This document shows, piece after piece, positions 41,434-50,960 of a stretch of 64,000 bases of DNA. Within the stretch, counting starts at the first letter, position 1; every line of letters begins with the position of its first letter. Source of the stretch: Trissonchulus latispiculum (taxonomy: Eukaryota; Nematoda; Enoplea; Enoplida; Ironidae); assembly GCA_030248195.1 (NCBI GenBank), contig JASAND010030939.1:1-64000 (forward strand). The letters are read 5' to 3'. The position numbers and the translations under genes are program-made. The notes under the pieces were generated by a model that was not told the DNA's origin, did no database searches, and saw only the letters and a list, made by a program, of their open reading frames with translations.

Positions 41434-42294
41434 TTAAGGTTTAATTATTTAGATGGACAAACTATTGCCCAAACAATCTGCTTCACGGATTGCACCTGCT
41501 ATCATAGTTTAAGAAAAATTGACTGTTCCGTGCCGTCAACAACGTTTCCTAAATTCGGAACACCTTTCGATGTCAGCGCCTACCAACTGCTCGACTTCTT
41601 CGAAAATTGTAACATTTTTTTATATTCGAATATTTCAATTTTGGAGGGTCTACAGACCATACTGTTTTCCCATTCCTGTGAACATAACGGCTGTGTCATC
41701 CCAACTTCCTCATATGTTTTGAAAAATAACATATACTGCCCCTCTACGTCTACATTAGCTTCTAGCAAAGCATCGTCAACACCTGCAGCCGTTGGTTCAA
41801 CAAAGAAATTAGTCAGCTCTTTTTCTTCAACGACAATGGGAACGACTAGTGGTGGCGGATCACCATCCACCACGTCAACACTAGAAGTTAGCTCACTGGC
41901 AACGTTGTCAAATCCAGACTCAACTGAAAAGATTACTGACTACACCAGTGAAGGTCCTAAGTCGATAACTACTACGACAGTCATTTCGACAAGTCCATTT
42001 TTTGAAGTGAGCATTGGCGTAAGCTTTTTAATCGGTCTAATTCTTGGAATTTTGGTGCATATGCTAGTTGTAAGCATAAAAGTGAAGCGTTCAAGTACGA
42101 ACGAAATTAACGCCGACACTCAGTATGAAGTGCCCCTGAATGAAAGAGATGAAATAATAGCTTTAGGGGAGCCACCAGTTTACGGACCTGGGATGGCAGA
42201 GTCGGTTTTAAGGCAGTGTCAAGAGTTATCGGGCGAAAGACATATTTACTATGAACCCCCTCGCTTTGATTCAGAATATGAATATATTGAATAA
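41434..42294 (+). CDS. Type I membrane glycoprotein-like frame (N-terminus in an unseen exon)
   Basis: I do not recognise the family. In order: a Cys-containing ectodomain (CFTDCTCYHSLRKIDCS, later SHSCEHNGC and a final Cys), reminiscent of a leucine-rich-repeat N-cap; an 80-residue Ser/Thr-rich mucin-like stalk; a transmembrane helix (VSIGVSFLIGLILGILVHML); and a ~70-residue cytoplasmic tail with YEVPL, PPVY (42172-42183) and YEYIE. PPxY is a known late-domain/NEDD4-binding motif. No ATG precedes the ectodomain. Acceptors at 41433 (TTACAG) or 41452-41453 (TTTAG, phase 1) suggest a spliced signal-peptide exon. The exon starts only about 50 bases from the divergent polymerase start. Confidence 0.65.
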   Translation, partial: LRFNYLDGQTIAQTICFTDCTCYHSLRKIDCSVPSTTFPKFGTPFDVSAYQLLDFFENCNIFLYSNISILEGLQTILFSHSCEHNGCVIPTSSYVLKNNIYCPSTSTLASSKASSTPAAVGSTKKLVSSFSSTTMGTTSGGGSPSTTSTLEVSSLATLSNPDSTEKITDYTSEGPKSITTTTVISTSPFFEVSIGVSFLIGLILGILVHMLVVSIKVKRSSTNEINADTQYEVPLNERDEIIALGEPPVYGPGMAESVLRQCQELSGERHIYYEPPRFDSEYEYIE

Positions 42295-42630
42295 AGCCTT
42301 ACACATTTTCGGCTTTTTCTTCGGGATTTTTGATAGCTTCACGGTATCAGTATCTTCTTCGGACTCTGAGTCAGTATCAGCATTAAAACTGGTACTTGCT
42401 CCCTTTATCTGACTCATGGTCGCCGTTATATCCGCTATCTTAGTTGACAACCTTTGAAGCGACCCTTCCCAGAGATCAATAAATCCGCGATTATTATCGG
42501 GGACGATTTTCTCGGGATCGCTGGCGAGTCTTGCATAGTATTGGAGCCGACATTTTGGAATGCCGGCTCCCACCAGCGATACTTCAGCGTACAAGTTTTG
42601 AGATATCTTAATCAATTTTTCATCTGCCAT
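42271..42630 (-). CDS. Small acidic protein of unknown function
   Basis: 119 residues from ATG (MADEKLIKISQNLYAEVSLV). The N-terminal half contains CRLQYYARLASDPEKIVPDN, the centre a helical WEGSLQRLSTKIADITATM, and the end an acidic block (DTDSESEEDTDT) followed by a Lys-rich patch (KIPKKKPK). No known domain. It is tail-to-tail with the membrane glycoprotein frame, overlapping it by 24 bases. Composition recalls viral phosphoprotein-like or scaffold proteins, which is only a resemblance. Confidence 0.55.
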   Translation of the reverse strand: MADEKLIKISQNLYAEVSLVGAGIPKCRLQYYARLASDPEKIVPDNNRGFIDLWEGSLQRLSTKIADITATMSQIKGASTSFNADTDSESEEDTDTVKLSKIPKKKPKMCKALFNIFIF

Positions 42631-43028
42631 GTCCTACAATTAAGAAATATTTGCCACAACATGGTCAACAATGTGAAAGTCATCTCCGATCTTTAGAAAA
42701 ACTAATTCTTTGAATCTAAACCGCTTCAGATATATCTGTTGTTATACTTGCTACAGCTTAAAAGATTTGAGACATAGAAATATACTAATGTTCAAAAAAC
42801 TGCGACAGATACTATAAAATCTATATTGCGGATACTCGAATTCAAATCGGTCTGAAATTAAGTCGGACCTCGGCAACTACGCTATTACAAAAGTTAGTGT
42901 ATAAATGGGAAACTATCCACAGTCTTGTTCATGTTAAAACTAATTTTTCAACATTATTTGGCTGAAGATTAAAAGTTTGCGCTTAGGAAACTGAACATTC
43001 GATAACAGCTGCAAATTTAACATTTCAG
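42631..43028. other. No gene seen; possible hidden 5' exon
   Basis: AT-rich, with a pyrimidine-poor end leading to the acceptor catttcag at 43021-43028. I searched for a signal-peptide exon for the following membrane exon and found none convincing. Confidence 0.35.
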
Positions 43029-43265
43029 GATGACTTATTCGAAACATGGGAAATAATCGTTGTAACAGCAGCTGGTCTCATTTTTGTAATTCTGCTAGGA
43101 TGCTTCTTTTGTAAAAAATGTCGACGTGGTCGGGTCCAGACTCAACCCCAGGTAATAGAGCCACCGATCGAGATGGACCTGATATCTCTAGGAACCATCC
43201 GTCGTCCATCTGAGGCTGATTCATTTCAACCCGTTTATCTGCCAACAACAGAAGAAATTAAATGA
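43029..43265 (+). CDS. Terminal exon encoding a transmembrane helix and cytoplasmic tail
   Basis: Too short for usual ORF lists. After the acceptor (ttcag) it encodes DDLFETWEIIVV, a membrane helix (TAAGLIFVILLGCFF), a basic stop-transfer (CKKCRRGR) and a 50-residue tail with a dileucine-type EMDLISLG and QPVYLPTTEE, ending TGA. The architecture parallels exon 2 of the minus-strand gene at 45307. The upstream exon is unknown. It might splice from the 41434 frame or from a lost first exon. Confidence 0.5.
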   Translation, partial: DDLFETWEIIVVTAAGLIFVILLGCFFCKKCRRGRVQTQPQVIEPPIEMDLISLGTIRRPSEADSFQPVYLPTTEEIK

Positions 43266-43503
43266 AAAGCTACCCCCCCCCCGTCCCCCCTAAACTGCTT
43301 TTTTAATTTTAATCTGATGTTTGTATAGTAAACGGACTTGCTGGGTCACATTCTTCTTAATACCGTTAGATTGGTGTAATGCCTGGGAAAACGTCACCTG
43401 CTACCAAAAGCAATGAACTCGCTGATTAGAAAAGCCTACGTGTTCTCCTAAATCATATGATGAATTTTTCAATGCGTGCATTAACGAAATCTAGCTAATA
43501 ATA

Positions 43504-44367
43504 TTATCGGTGTATTAATACACTGTCAAAAGTACAAACCGTAGCTAGATCCAGATGATCAGTTTGTATATGTTTCTGCAGAGCAATTAAGCCGGGATGG
43601 ACCTGGTGGTCCAAACAAAAACGACAACAGTAAACATTATGTGGTCGTACCATCATATTAGCTAGTTCGAGATCGTACACGTTTTCGATGTAGTTTGATA
43701 AAATATCGCGAATTATTCTGGTGTGAGGATACTGGAAACTTAGTTTTGTAACGAAATGTGTTTGTAGCTGACTTAACGACGGTTTAGCTAATCCACCAGG
43801 TAGGCTACAAACTTTAACAGAAACATTGTCAAACTTTTGTCTCCAGACGTCTGCAAATAGCATTTCACCAAATGTCTGTGCCACAGTCGTAATATCTCTA
43901 AGATCGTGGAATGAAGATTCAAAAATTATTGTCGCTTTTGAAATTTGAGAGAAACACGTGGTTTTTGAAGTGGTTAAAATATAGTCGAAGCTTTGCCCGT
44001 AATGATCCACTAACATGCGAATGAAACCGTATTTGTCATAGTTAATGGTTAGCGGATCAACCGTTGACTGAACGTTTCCGTCGTTTGTCAATGCTATTTT
44101 CCGTCTACAGGGAAATACGGTTTCTCGGCGTCGGTGACACCAAAGTTTAGGCTCCTCAAAAGTTTGTTCCAGAACTAAATAGAGATCTGCTTGCCACAAA
44201 TTTGATAAATAATATATCAACATTTTTAAAGCGAGAGCTTTTCCTGCACCATTGAATAACCTAGTAATTGTCACTGCAACGTTATGCAAGCTGGACCATC
44301 TGGTTTCGTTTGAGACCAAGGTGGACAGAGTATAGTATGACATGGTATCTGTGAAATTCTTGGCCAT
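43504..44367 (-). CDS. C2H2-tailed protein A (paralogue of 46529-47344)
   Basis: 287 residues from ATG. No recognised domain in the body; predicted mostly beta/alpha mixed, with FGEMLFADVWRQKFDNVSV near residue 170. The C-terminus has a zinc-finger-like CCRFCLDHQVHPGLIALQKH followed by IQTDH (C-x2-C...H-x4-H). The protein at 46529-47344 shares the plan: FG..LF...W...F.N at the matching position and a CCRAC...H-x4-H end. Each copy lies next to a type I membrane gene. Function unknown; the finger suggests nucleic-acid or protein binding. Confidence 0.6.
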   Translation of the reverse strand: MAKNFTDTMSYYTLSTLVSNETRWSSLHNVAVTITRLFNGAGKALALKMLIYYLSNLWQADLYLVLEQTFEEPKLWCHRRRETVFPCRRKIALTNDGNVQSTVDPLTINYDKYGFIRMLVDHYGQSFDYILTTSKTTCFSQISKATIIFESSFHDLRDITTVAQTFGEMLFADVWRQKFDNVSVKVCSLPGGLAKPSLSQLQTHFVTKLSFQYPHTRIIRDILSNYIENVYDLELANMMVRPHNVYCCRFCLDHQVHPGLIALQKHIQTDHLDLATVCTFDSVLIHR

Positions 44368-45306
44368 TCCTTAAACAATCACAAGTGCAGACATAAACCT
44401 TAAATGCTTGATTGATTTTAAATTACACTCTTATTAATTCAACCTTAGATCCTACACGTAAATTCCGATACGCCGAAGAAGAGTTTATCAAGCTATTCCA
44501 TGTAGATACGCACTGAACTAAACCAGTAATAACTGTTTATCGTAAATACCAAAACCCTGAACTAAATGCAAGCCTATGAACTGGGAGCCTGTTGCACAAA
44601 GCTTAGCCAAACAGATAAGCGCAGTAGCCATTCAATTAGCCCGAATTTGCTAAAAGCACAACTTTGAAAACACACTTCCTGGATTAGAATCCACTGCTAA
44701 AACTCAGCAATTTTTTGTGAAAATTTCAACACTCAGCATTTGCGTTTTACATTTTGTATAAACGATATTTCACGGGACCTGTCTCAATTCCACCCCACCA
44801 CTCAAAATTCTTAAAACTTGACCATTTGAGCTGAAATTTGGTGTGTATACGTTTTCGACCGTGCTCAGTTCAAATATAGCAAACTTTTTGGATTTCAAGA
44901 AAGTCGATTTTTTTGATTCCCAAGGGAGGTGGGGTGGGGGGGGGGGTGACGGTCATCGAGACAAGACCCCATTTTACTACTAGGAGTTGCTATGCTTTGT
45001 TTAACAGGCGGCCAGGAAATGGTTCAATTGACAAATACAACTCACATTTACTTGCTAACAAATATAAAACAAAGCTTACCGATAGCAATTACACAACATA
45101 AACTGCAAATACAAATCAACTCAGCAAACGAATTCCAGATACTGTGAGGACATTAGTATAACATACACGAACAGTTTCAATAGACTAAATCCTTAACCAA
45201 AACTACTATTTATGACCAACTTTAAACACTGGTACAACATGGTGTATGAGATAAAAAGTTCTTAATATCTGCAAATTATGTACATAACCTTCAAACCAAA
45301 AACAAA
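44368..45306. other. Interval without a supported gene
   Basis: AT-rich, with one G run at 44925-44948. The minor frame through the G run (44913-45101) is not convincing. It may hold the promoter of the 43504-44367 gene, which reads leftward. Confidence 0.4.
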
Positions 45307-46333
45307 TTAAACAATACTTAAGTCCTTCAAATCGTCAGCATATGTGGTGAACACCATCAGATCCTGGTCGTTACCTGTGCCTGTCAGTGTCAGGCTCCGA
45401 CGTCTCTTAACTTCACGAACAATAACCACGAGACAGATTATCAAAAGAATGATAAAGATACCACCAAAACCACCACCAATGATAGGACCCGCATCGGTAG
45501 ATGAATCAGGATTGACGGTTTTAAAGAATGTATCATTCCCAGTAGTAGGCTTTCCATGCTGCATATCCACGGTGGAGGAATAGTTATCATCTGAAAATAG
45601 AAAGTTAAAACAAAGGTAGCCTACTTTTTCACAAAGCAGTGGACTAAAACACAACAAAACAGAGCAACAACAAAGAATTTCCACGAAGTGAAAGCGATGA
45701 CCTACCCAACCTTAATGTTAACAAGGAAATTAGCTTTCTAGTTAATTGATAAAGCAGGTTATGCACAATGACGACCTGAGTTCCGGTTCTCTCTTTGGGT
45801 ATGATTGTTAATAACGTTTAACTTAAGCCAATATTTGTCACATTTCATGTAATTAAACCATAAATAGCAACAACAACTTCTAGCATAATATTGTTATAAT
45901 AATATTGTATATAATTAATACAGTTTCTATTACACATTTCTGAAGCATAATATGTTTTAAAACTATCATGTCAATCTTAAATCGAGCTCATGGTTTAGTT
46001 AAGGTTACATTTTATGAAAATGACTTTAACTTCATAAATATATTTTGTTTTCGTAGATTACTCACTCTGTGGTTCCAGGTTAGTGCATACAACTCCAACA
46101 TTCTCAACCGGCCATTGGCAACAACTTGTAGTTAGCGTTTTCAGGTTGGGAAAAATCTTAGTAACAGGCTTTGGTGGTTGCAGAGTACAGTTCCCGGATT
46201 TGATGACAAGATTCCGGATGTAGCGGTTAACGTATGTGACAGGAAAATCAGCGAAATTGGCTTGGTCTCCACAACTCAAGAATGTGCCGGCGCAGTGACA
46301 CATCAGACACAGAGAAAAAACACCGAGCGCCAT
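45307..46333 (-). CDS. Spliced type I membrane protein (exons 46333-46066 and 45590-45307)
   Basis: Exon 1 starts at ATG 46333 with a clear signal peptide (MALGVFSLCLMCHCAG), then a short Cys-rich ectodomain (FLSCGDQANF, SGNCTLQPPK with an N-linked site, TTSCCQWP, VVCTN). Donor A|gtgagt (phase 1) joins acceptor ttttcag in front of exon 2. Exon 2 has a Ser/Thr/Asn stalk (NYSST), a Gly-rich run into a membrane helix (GGIFIILLIICLVVIV), a basic stop (REVKRRR) and a tail ending DLKDLSIV, which fits a class I PDZ ligand. Total about 183 residues. Phase, signal, helix and tail together make this a credible gene. No family recognised. Confidence 0.7.
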
Positions 46334-46528
46334 TACGAGGCCTATCTCCAGCAACAAAATTCAGACCCACTTTTTTAAGGTCCAGCAATGAGTTTGTTTA
46401 AGTCTAATTTACATATTGCAACGAATGAGTAGGCGGCCCTATTGAGACTTTGCATATGTAGCAGATGCACACAAGTTCACAACAATTTCTCAAGCTTAAA
46501 TGTACCGGTGTGTATTTTTGCGCGGAGA
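46334..46528. other. Spacer between membrane gene and C2H2-tailed gene B
   Basis: Short AT-rich spacer with no gene. It probably contains the promoter of the 45307-46333 gene. Confidence 0.4.
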
Positions 46529-47344
46529 CTATGTAGCAGTCAATAAACCAACCTGATGGAACTTATGCCAGTGATTTGTTAGGTCTGCCTTCCCTTGAAA
46601 CACAAATCCTGATTCGCATGCTCGGCAACATACACCATGATTGATGCCATATCGGATGGCTAAATGCATGCTAACCCTTTGGCGAATTAAGCAATGAATC
46701 GCATCGTTCGGTTTAAATTGGTGAACATCACCTGTCGACAAGCTAAGTCTCCCTAGACCTGCTATAAATTTTGCGTTTGAAAGATCAAAAAAATTGAAAG
46801 TTATACGATCATTTTCAAAAATAGTCAGGCGTAAATTTCTAAAGTATAAGTTCCAGTCATTTCCAAATAAATAATGGCCAAAAGGTCGAATAATTTCATA
46901 AATAGAATCATTTTCTCCTTTATTGTTTAACGGTTTGATAAGCCTGATCACAAAAACTCTGGTCAAATCACCTAAACGCCAATTTGGGTGAAGGCTATGC
47001 TCCAATTCAATGCTAATAGACATGGGTACCATGGTTAATGGTCGCAAAGAAGTTAAACCAATATTAGTTCCAATTGGTTTAGTTCTCCTCAAAATGGACA
47101 TCCCGTTTAATCTGGTAGGATCATGAAGCCAGAAGACACCTTCACCAAATCTTTGTGAGCATGTTAGGAAAAATACGCCATTCCATTGTTTTTCAAACAG
47201 TAGTATCAAGGTGGAAACTATTAACGTTTCAGGAATTGAAAATGCTGAAACGTGTTTGATAATTTCCAATGGAAATTGCACTTCTGGATTGTTTAGTAGA
47301 ATCGTAACAATATTTTGCAAACATAAAGCAACTAAAGATTGCAT
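46529..47344 (-). CDS. C2H2-tailed protein B
   Basis: 271 residues from ATG (MQSLVALCLQNIVTILLNN). The body is unrecognised, with RVFVIRLIKPLNNKGENDS and FGHYLFGNDWNLYFRNLRL. The end, CCRACESGFVFQGKADLTNH then WHKFH, is a C2H2-type finger (C-x2-C, H-x4-H). Paralogous to the 43504-44367 product by layout and local identity. Its transcription start lies only about 40 bases from a plus-strand ATG with a signal-peptide-like exon (47387). Intact frame. Confidence 0.6.
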   Translation of the reverse strand: MQSLVALCLQNIVTILLNNPEVQFPLEIIKHVSAFSIPETLIVSTLILLFEKQWNGVFFLTCSQRFGEGVFWLHDPTRLNGMSILRRTKPIGTNIGLTSLRPLTMVPMSISIELEHSLHPNWRLGDLTRVFVIRLIKPLNNKGENDSIYEIIRPFGHYLFGNDWNLYFRNLRLTIFENDRITFNFFDLSNAKFIAGLGRLSLSTGDVHQFKPNDAIHCLIRQRVSMHLAIRYGINHGVCCRACESGFVFQGKADLTNHWHKFHQVGLLTAT

Positions 47345-47386
47345 CTTGCAAAATCATTGAATTCACAAAAAGTTAACAGTTATAAA

Positions 47387-47471
47387 ATGCTAATGCTTAT
47401 CATCTTTGTTTTTTGTTGCGATCAATTAATTTTAACATTTTCCCACGAACTAAGACTAAACGTAAAGCTTG
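47387..47471 (+). CDS. Orphan signal-peptide-like first exon
   Basis: ATG CTA ATG CTT... encodes MLMLIIFVFCCDQLILTFSH and continues to a donor-like G|GTATGT after phase 1. Signal exons ending in phase 1 are what the other membrane genes here use. No downstream ectodomain exon exists before the right TIR at 48043, so the partner may have been lost or this may be chance. Confidence 0.25.
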
Positions 47472-47533
47472 GTATGTCAGCACACTACCTAATTATTGTT
47501 CAAGGACATGACAACTTATCAGTCCAGCTTTAG

Positions 47534-48042
47534 ATGTTCGTAGTTATTCCCAGAAAAATGAACATTATGGTTTGCGACAGGGTACTCGTACACTGAACAT
47601 TCAGCTAATTTTTCCTGTTAACACTGATTGGCTGAAGTTCTCCGGCCCCGTTCTCTGATTGGATAGTCTTCAATTTTAAATTTACTGTATATACCTTCGT
47701 GAAGTGGTGGGTTGAAACTTCATAAACGATTTTTACAGAAAATATCAGCAACCCATTGCTTCTACTTGTGCTGTCATTTAGTGTAGAGGTAGTTGCAATT
47801 GGTTTTTGGCTCTGACTACTAACAAACTCGAAACCGGGTAATTAGTCAATACGTTGTCCGCAAATGTACATGAGTTTGAAGGATTTTAAAAAACAAAGAA
47901 AATATAGTATTTTTTTCGGTCGACTCCGAATATAGAACCACCGCTTAAGTAAACATTGAAGGTAACCGATAACAGGTGTAAGTTGTCTATGTTGGTTGCA
48001 AACATATAACACATACGAAGTCTTTGTCTACAGTAAGACGTT
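47534..48042. other. Right subterminal region of the Polinton, no gene
   Basis: Non-coding, moderately AT-rich. Nothing recognisable between the orphan exon and the right TIR. Confidence 0.4.
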
Positions 48043-48214
48043 AAAAAGCCGTCAAACTGTTAGATTAAATACTACTCCCACAACCTAGTCCTCTTCTTTT
48101 TTTGAACATAGCCCCATATTAAGCATTTTTAAGACTAGTCCTCTCTTGATTTTACAACCTCACAACTACCCATATTACTTTTTCATGCTCCGGAGGAGCA
48201 TTTTTATTACTTGT
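48043..48214 (-). repeat. Polinton right terminal inverted repeat
   Basis: Complement of the left TIR without the nested insert: inner end AAAAAGCCGTCAAACTG, outer end GGAGCATTTTTATTACTTGT. Only isolated differences from the left copy are visible (for example in the gaacatagccc segment). Confidence 0.9.
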
Positions 48215-48530
48215 TTATATATTGCTTAAAAGCTCGATTTTTGTTTGTGACAGCTGGGTAGGAAGGTGATTTTCTCTTTTAGTAGGAGCGTGATCTCTCA
48301 ACCATCGAGTACTTGTTGATTTTGTCTGCATGTGCCCCAGTTTGGGATTTATCACCAAGTTTTTCCATTGCTTCCTGGTACCGTAGTATTTTAGATTAGA
48401 ATCAGTTTTGGTGCAGACAACGATTAAAAGATTTAGCTGACACTGTTTAGAATTAAATTTGTTACTTGTCTTGTTTGCAGTATTACTTCTCTTAGTTCTT
48501 AATTTTAATCTATAGGTCCATATTTTTCAG

Positions 48531-48668
48531 TATTTGCGTCACGTACAGGAGTGGTCAACTTCCTGTCGAGGATCTAGTCAAGAATTGCCATACACTGTCC
48601 CAGACCTGGAGGTGACAATTCGGCAGCATCAGGAACTCATGGAGGGGATAACTGCCGCATATACTGAG
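48531..48668 (+). CDS. TRIO: TRIO exon 10: spectrin repeat 3, helices A-B
   Basis: tttttcag|TATTTG to ACTGAG|gtatgt, 46 codons, phase 0. Encodes YLRHVQEWSTSCRGSSQELP and LEVTIRQHQELMEGITAAYTE, aligning with YMSNVDSWCKACGEVDLP and LEDAIHHHQGIYEHITLAYSE of TRIO. First exon after the Polinton, so the coding sequence resumes in phase across the insertion. Confidence 0.95.
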
Positions 48669-49144
48669 GTATGTTTAGTATTGATTAGTTGCATTGCAAT
48701 TAGCTAATTTATAACTGAAATTATGGGTCCATTCTTTTTTTATAACGGTTCCTATAGTCGTGTTCTTGTTTCATTCTTTGATTTTCCAGTACAGATTGTG
48801 TAGAGGAGAATTTATTACTTTTTCTACCTGTTATTAATCTCTACTTCTACTGAAATTCTACCAATATCAAAATTTACTAATTATCTATTTACTCAAAACG
48901 TTAAATGTGATTTGTTAGAAATCCGTTTAGTTGCTGTGAATTGTGTATTTAGTAGAGGGACACTTTAGTGTACAGCTTCGCTTCTTTAACCGTTAATGTT
49001 GGCTGAACTAGTTTAGCTAGTGGCTTACGTAAGCGTTGCTAAGTTGCTTTGATTGCATTTAATTGCGGCCACCACGAACCCGACCTCTGCTACCTTAAGG
49101 TGATGATAGGTTTTGTTACATCCTGTTGCATTGAAGTCTGAATC

Positions 49145-49485
49145 CTGTTATACTTCACCAAGAGCACATAAGAGTATGCCGCTAATGCGCTATTTGTTAT
49201 AGGAGCAAAAACTATGCTCTGCTCTCTGGCACTCCCTTCCCCCTAGTGAAAAGCGCAATTTTTCCCGCTATGCTTGCTAGTTGAAGCACACAAATTACAA
49301 GCACTTTCTAAAGTTTGTAAGTAGAGAGCTAGTTGGCGTACTCCCGTTAGGGAGGCAGTGATTTCCAGGGCAATGACTATGGTCCACTTGCGCGGTGTTT
49401 GCTTACAGAGCACAGTATTTGCTCTGAATATAGGGAGCATTTCTAGTGGTGTTCTGTTTTCATTAGGTACTCTTGCTTTTACGTA
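49145..49485. mobile_element. MITE, copy 2 of the family at 40700
   Basis: Left end caccaagagcacataagagtatgccgc, with gcaaaaactatgctctgc inside; right end cattaggtactcttgcttttacg. The order of blocks matches the copy in the polymerase intron. It sits in the TRIO intron after exon 10. Confidence 0.7.
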
Positions 49486-49961
49486 CTTTATCTTCATCTG
49501 AACATCTTAACACAATGAGTTGATTGTAAATTTCAGTCATGTTTGTTTAGAGGAAAATTTGCACTTTTGTTTCGTCAAAATCCTAGAATTGTTCTTCATT
49601 AAATGATGCTTTTATTGTAGCAATTTTCTAGTACGTAGTTTTTCAGTATGCATTTTTGTAAATTTGTCGATAGTAATTTTAATTTTCAAACTTATAATTT
49701 CTCTGTGAATTAGCATTAATTTCTATCCCCATATCCTGCTCTCGGAAACATTTTAATGTAGTTGATTTCTGCAATTTGCTAACCTGAAAACGTTTTCTTA
49801 ACGAAAACAATTTTTTAGCAATTTGAGAAGGTAAGCATTGAACATCTAAACGATGGGACCTTCTCATCTCGGAGCTAACTTTTAGCGCAACTAACTTGCT
49901 AACATGTTGCTTTATTATTGACTGATGAGATTGAAACTTTATTTGAAAACAAAATCTTCAG

Positions 49962-50039
49962 GTTCACGGCCTAGGACGAGATCTAGTATATGAACTGGAT
50001 TGTCTCGTCCAATTGTGTCATCCAACAGAAGCTGATAAC
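49962..50039 (+). CDS. TRIO: Candidate alternative TRIO exon (78 nt, phase 0)
   Basis: atcttcag|GTTCAC to GATAAC|gtatgt, 26 codons: VHGLGRDLVYELDCLVQLC and HPTEADN. It aligns with the same TRIO segment (VSQDGKSLLDKL) as the first codons of the next exon (SVTAGKSLVEALK). The exon can therefore be skipped or included without changing frame. It looks like a duplicated exon start used as a cassette, or a decaying duplicate. Confidence 0.45.
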
Positions 50040-50483
50040 GTATGTGTACGACGGTTTAGAGCATGTCTCTTTAGAGCACTTTTTTGTACACCTACGCTTA
50101 AGTTGTTGTTCGTCTTGTGTTTGTGCGTCGTGATCGTTTCGTGCGTGCGGTTGTTTCTGTACCATTACATGCAGACTGATATTTATGGTGAGGTGGTTTT
50201 TGTACGTATCGGTAAAGGTAGTCACTTCACTTCTTTCAATTAGTAGTTGTGCACTCAGACAACCCTACGCCTGCGACCAATTGTTTTTTGAAAAATTATC
50301 GGAAGTTGATACGAAGTGGAATTTAACTCAATTTTATTGGGCGTTCTTTAGCCTCTTCTGGTAGCTATAAACATTATAAATATAAACATAAACAAATAAA
50401 CTATAAACATTCCTTTGTTATGCAAATTCGGTGTTTGTTAATTTGTAGTGTTTGGTTTTACGTTTATATTCGTTGTATTTTAG

Positions 50484-50723
50484 AGTGTAACGGCTGGGAA
50501 ATCCTTGGTGGAAGCTCTTAAGGCGCCTCCAGTGGGTTGTGGAGCACAGGTGAACACTTCGCCTCCTCCGACGCCTAACTATTCCGAAGGAGCTGCCCAT
50601 GTTCTAGAACTGCTACACAGACTGTTGGCATCCCAGAGAGAGCTGGAGCAATCGTGGCAGGAGCGTCGAATTCGCCTGCACCAACGACTGGCTTTGCTGT
50701 TATTCCAGCAGGATGTTCAACAG
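50484..50723 (+). CDS. TRIO: TRIO exon 11: spectrin repeat 3 end / repeat 4 start
   Basis: gtattttag|AGTGTA to CAACAG|gtttga, 80 codons, phase 0. SVTAGKSLVEALKAPP, a Pro-rich linker (SPPPTPNYSEGA), then LLASQRELEQSWQERRIRLH and LLFQQDVQQ, the last being the TRIO signature VRLHQRLQLCVFQQDVQQ. Confidence 0.95.
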
Positions 50724-50837
50724 GTTTGAGTTTGTCCATTACTTTGTAGTGAGATTACATAAAAATACGTAGCTCATGGTTGAGTTTGGGCCGAATTTTG
50801 CCAGTATTGTGACGACTGTATTATTTGTTTGGTTTAG

Positions 50838-50960
50838 GTACTTGACTGGCTTGATCAACATGGGGAATTGTTTCTTCGTAAAAATCCTGGCGTCGGTCGT
50901 ACCCTTCAACGAGCGAGAGCGTTGCAACGCAGTCATCAGCATTTCCAACAAGTTACCCAG
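50838..50960 (+). CDS. TRIO: TRIO exon 12: spectrin repeat 4 helix A
   Basis: gtttag|GTACTT to ACCCAG|gtgagt, 41 codons, phase 0. Encodes VLDWLDQHGELFLRKNPGVG and RTLQRARALQRSHQHFQQVT, matching VLDWIENHGEAFLSKHTGVGKSL of TRIO. No long open frame marks it. Confidence 0.96.
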
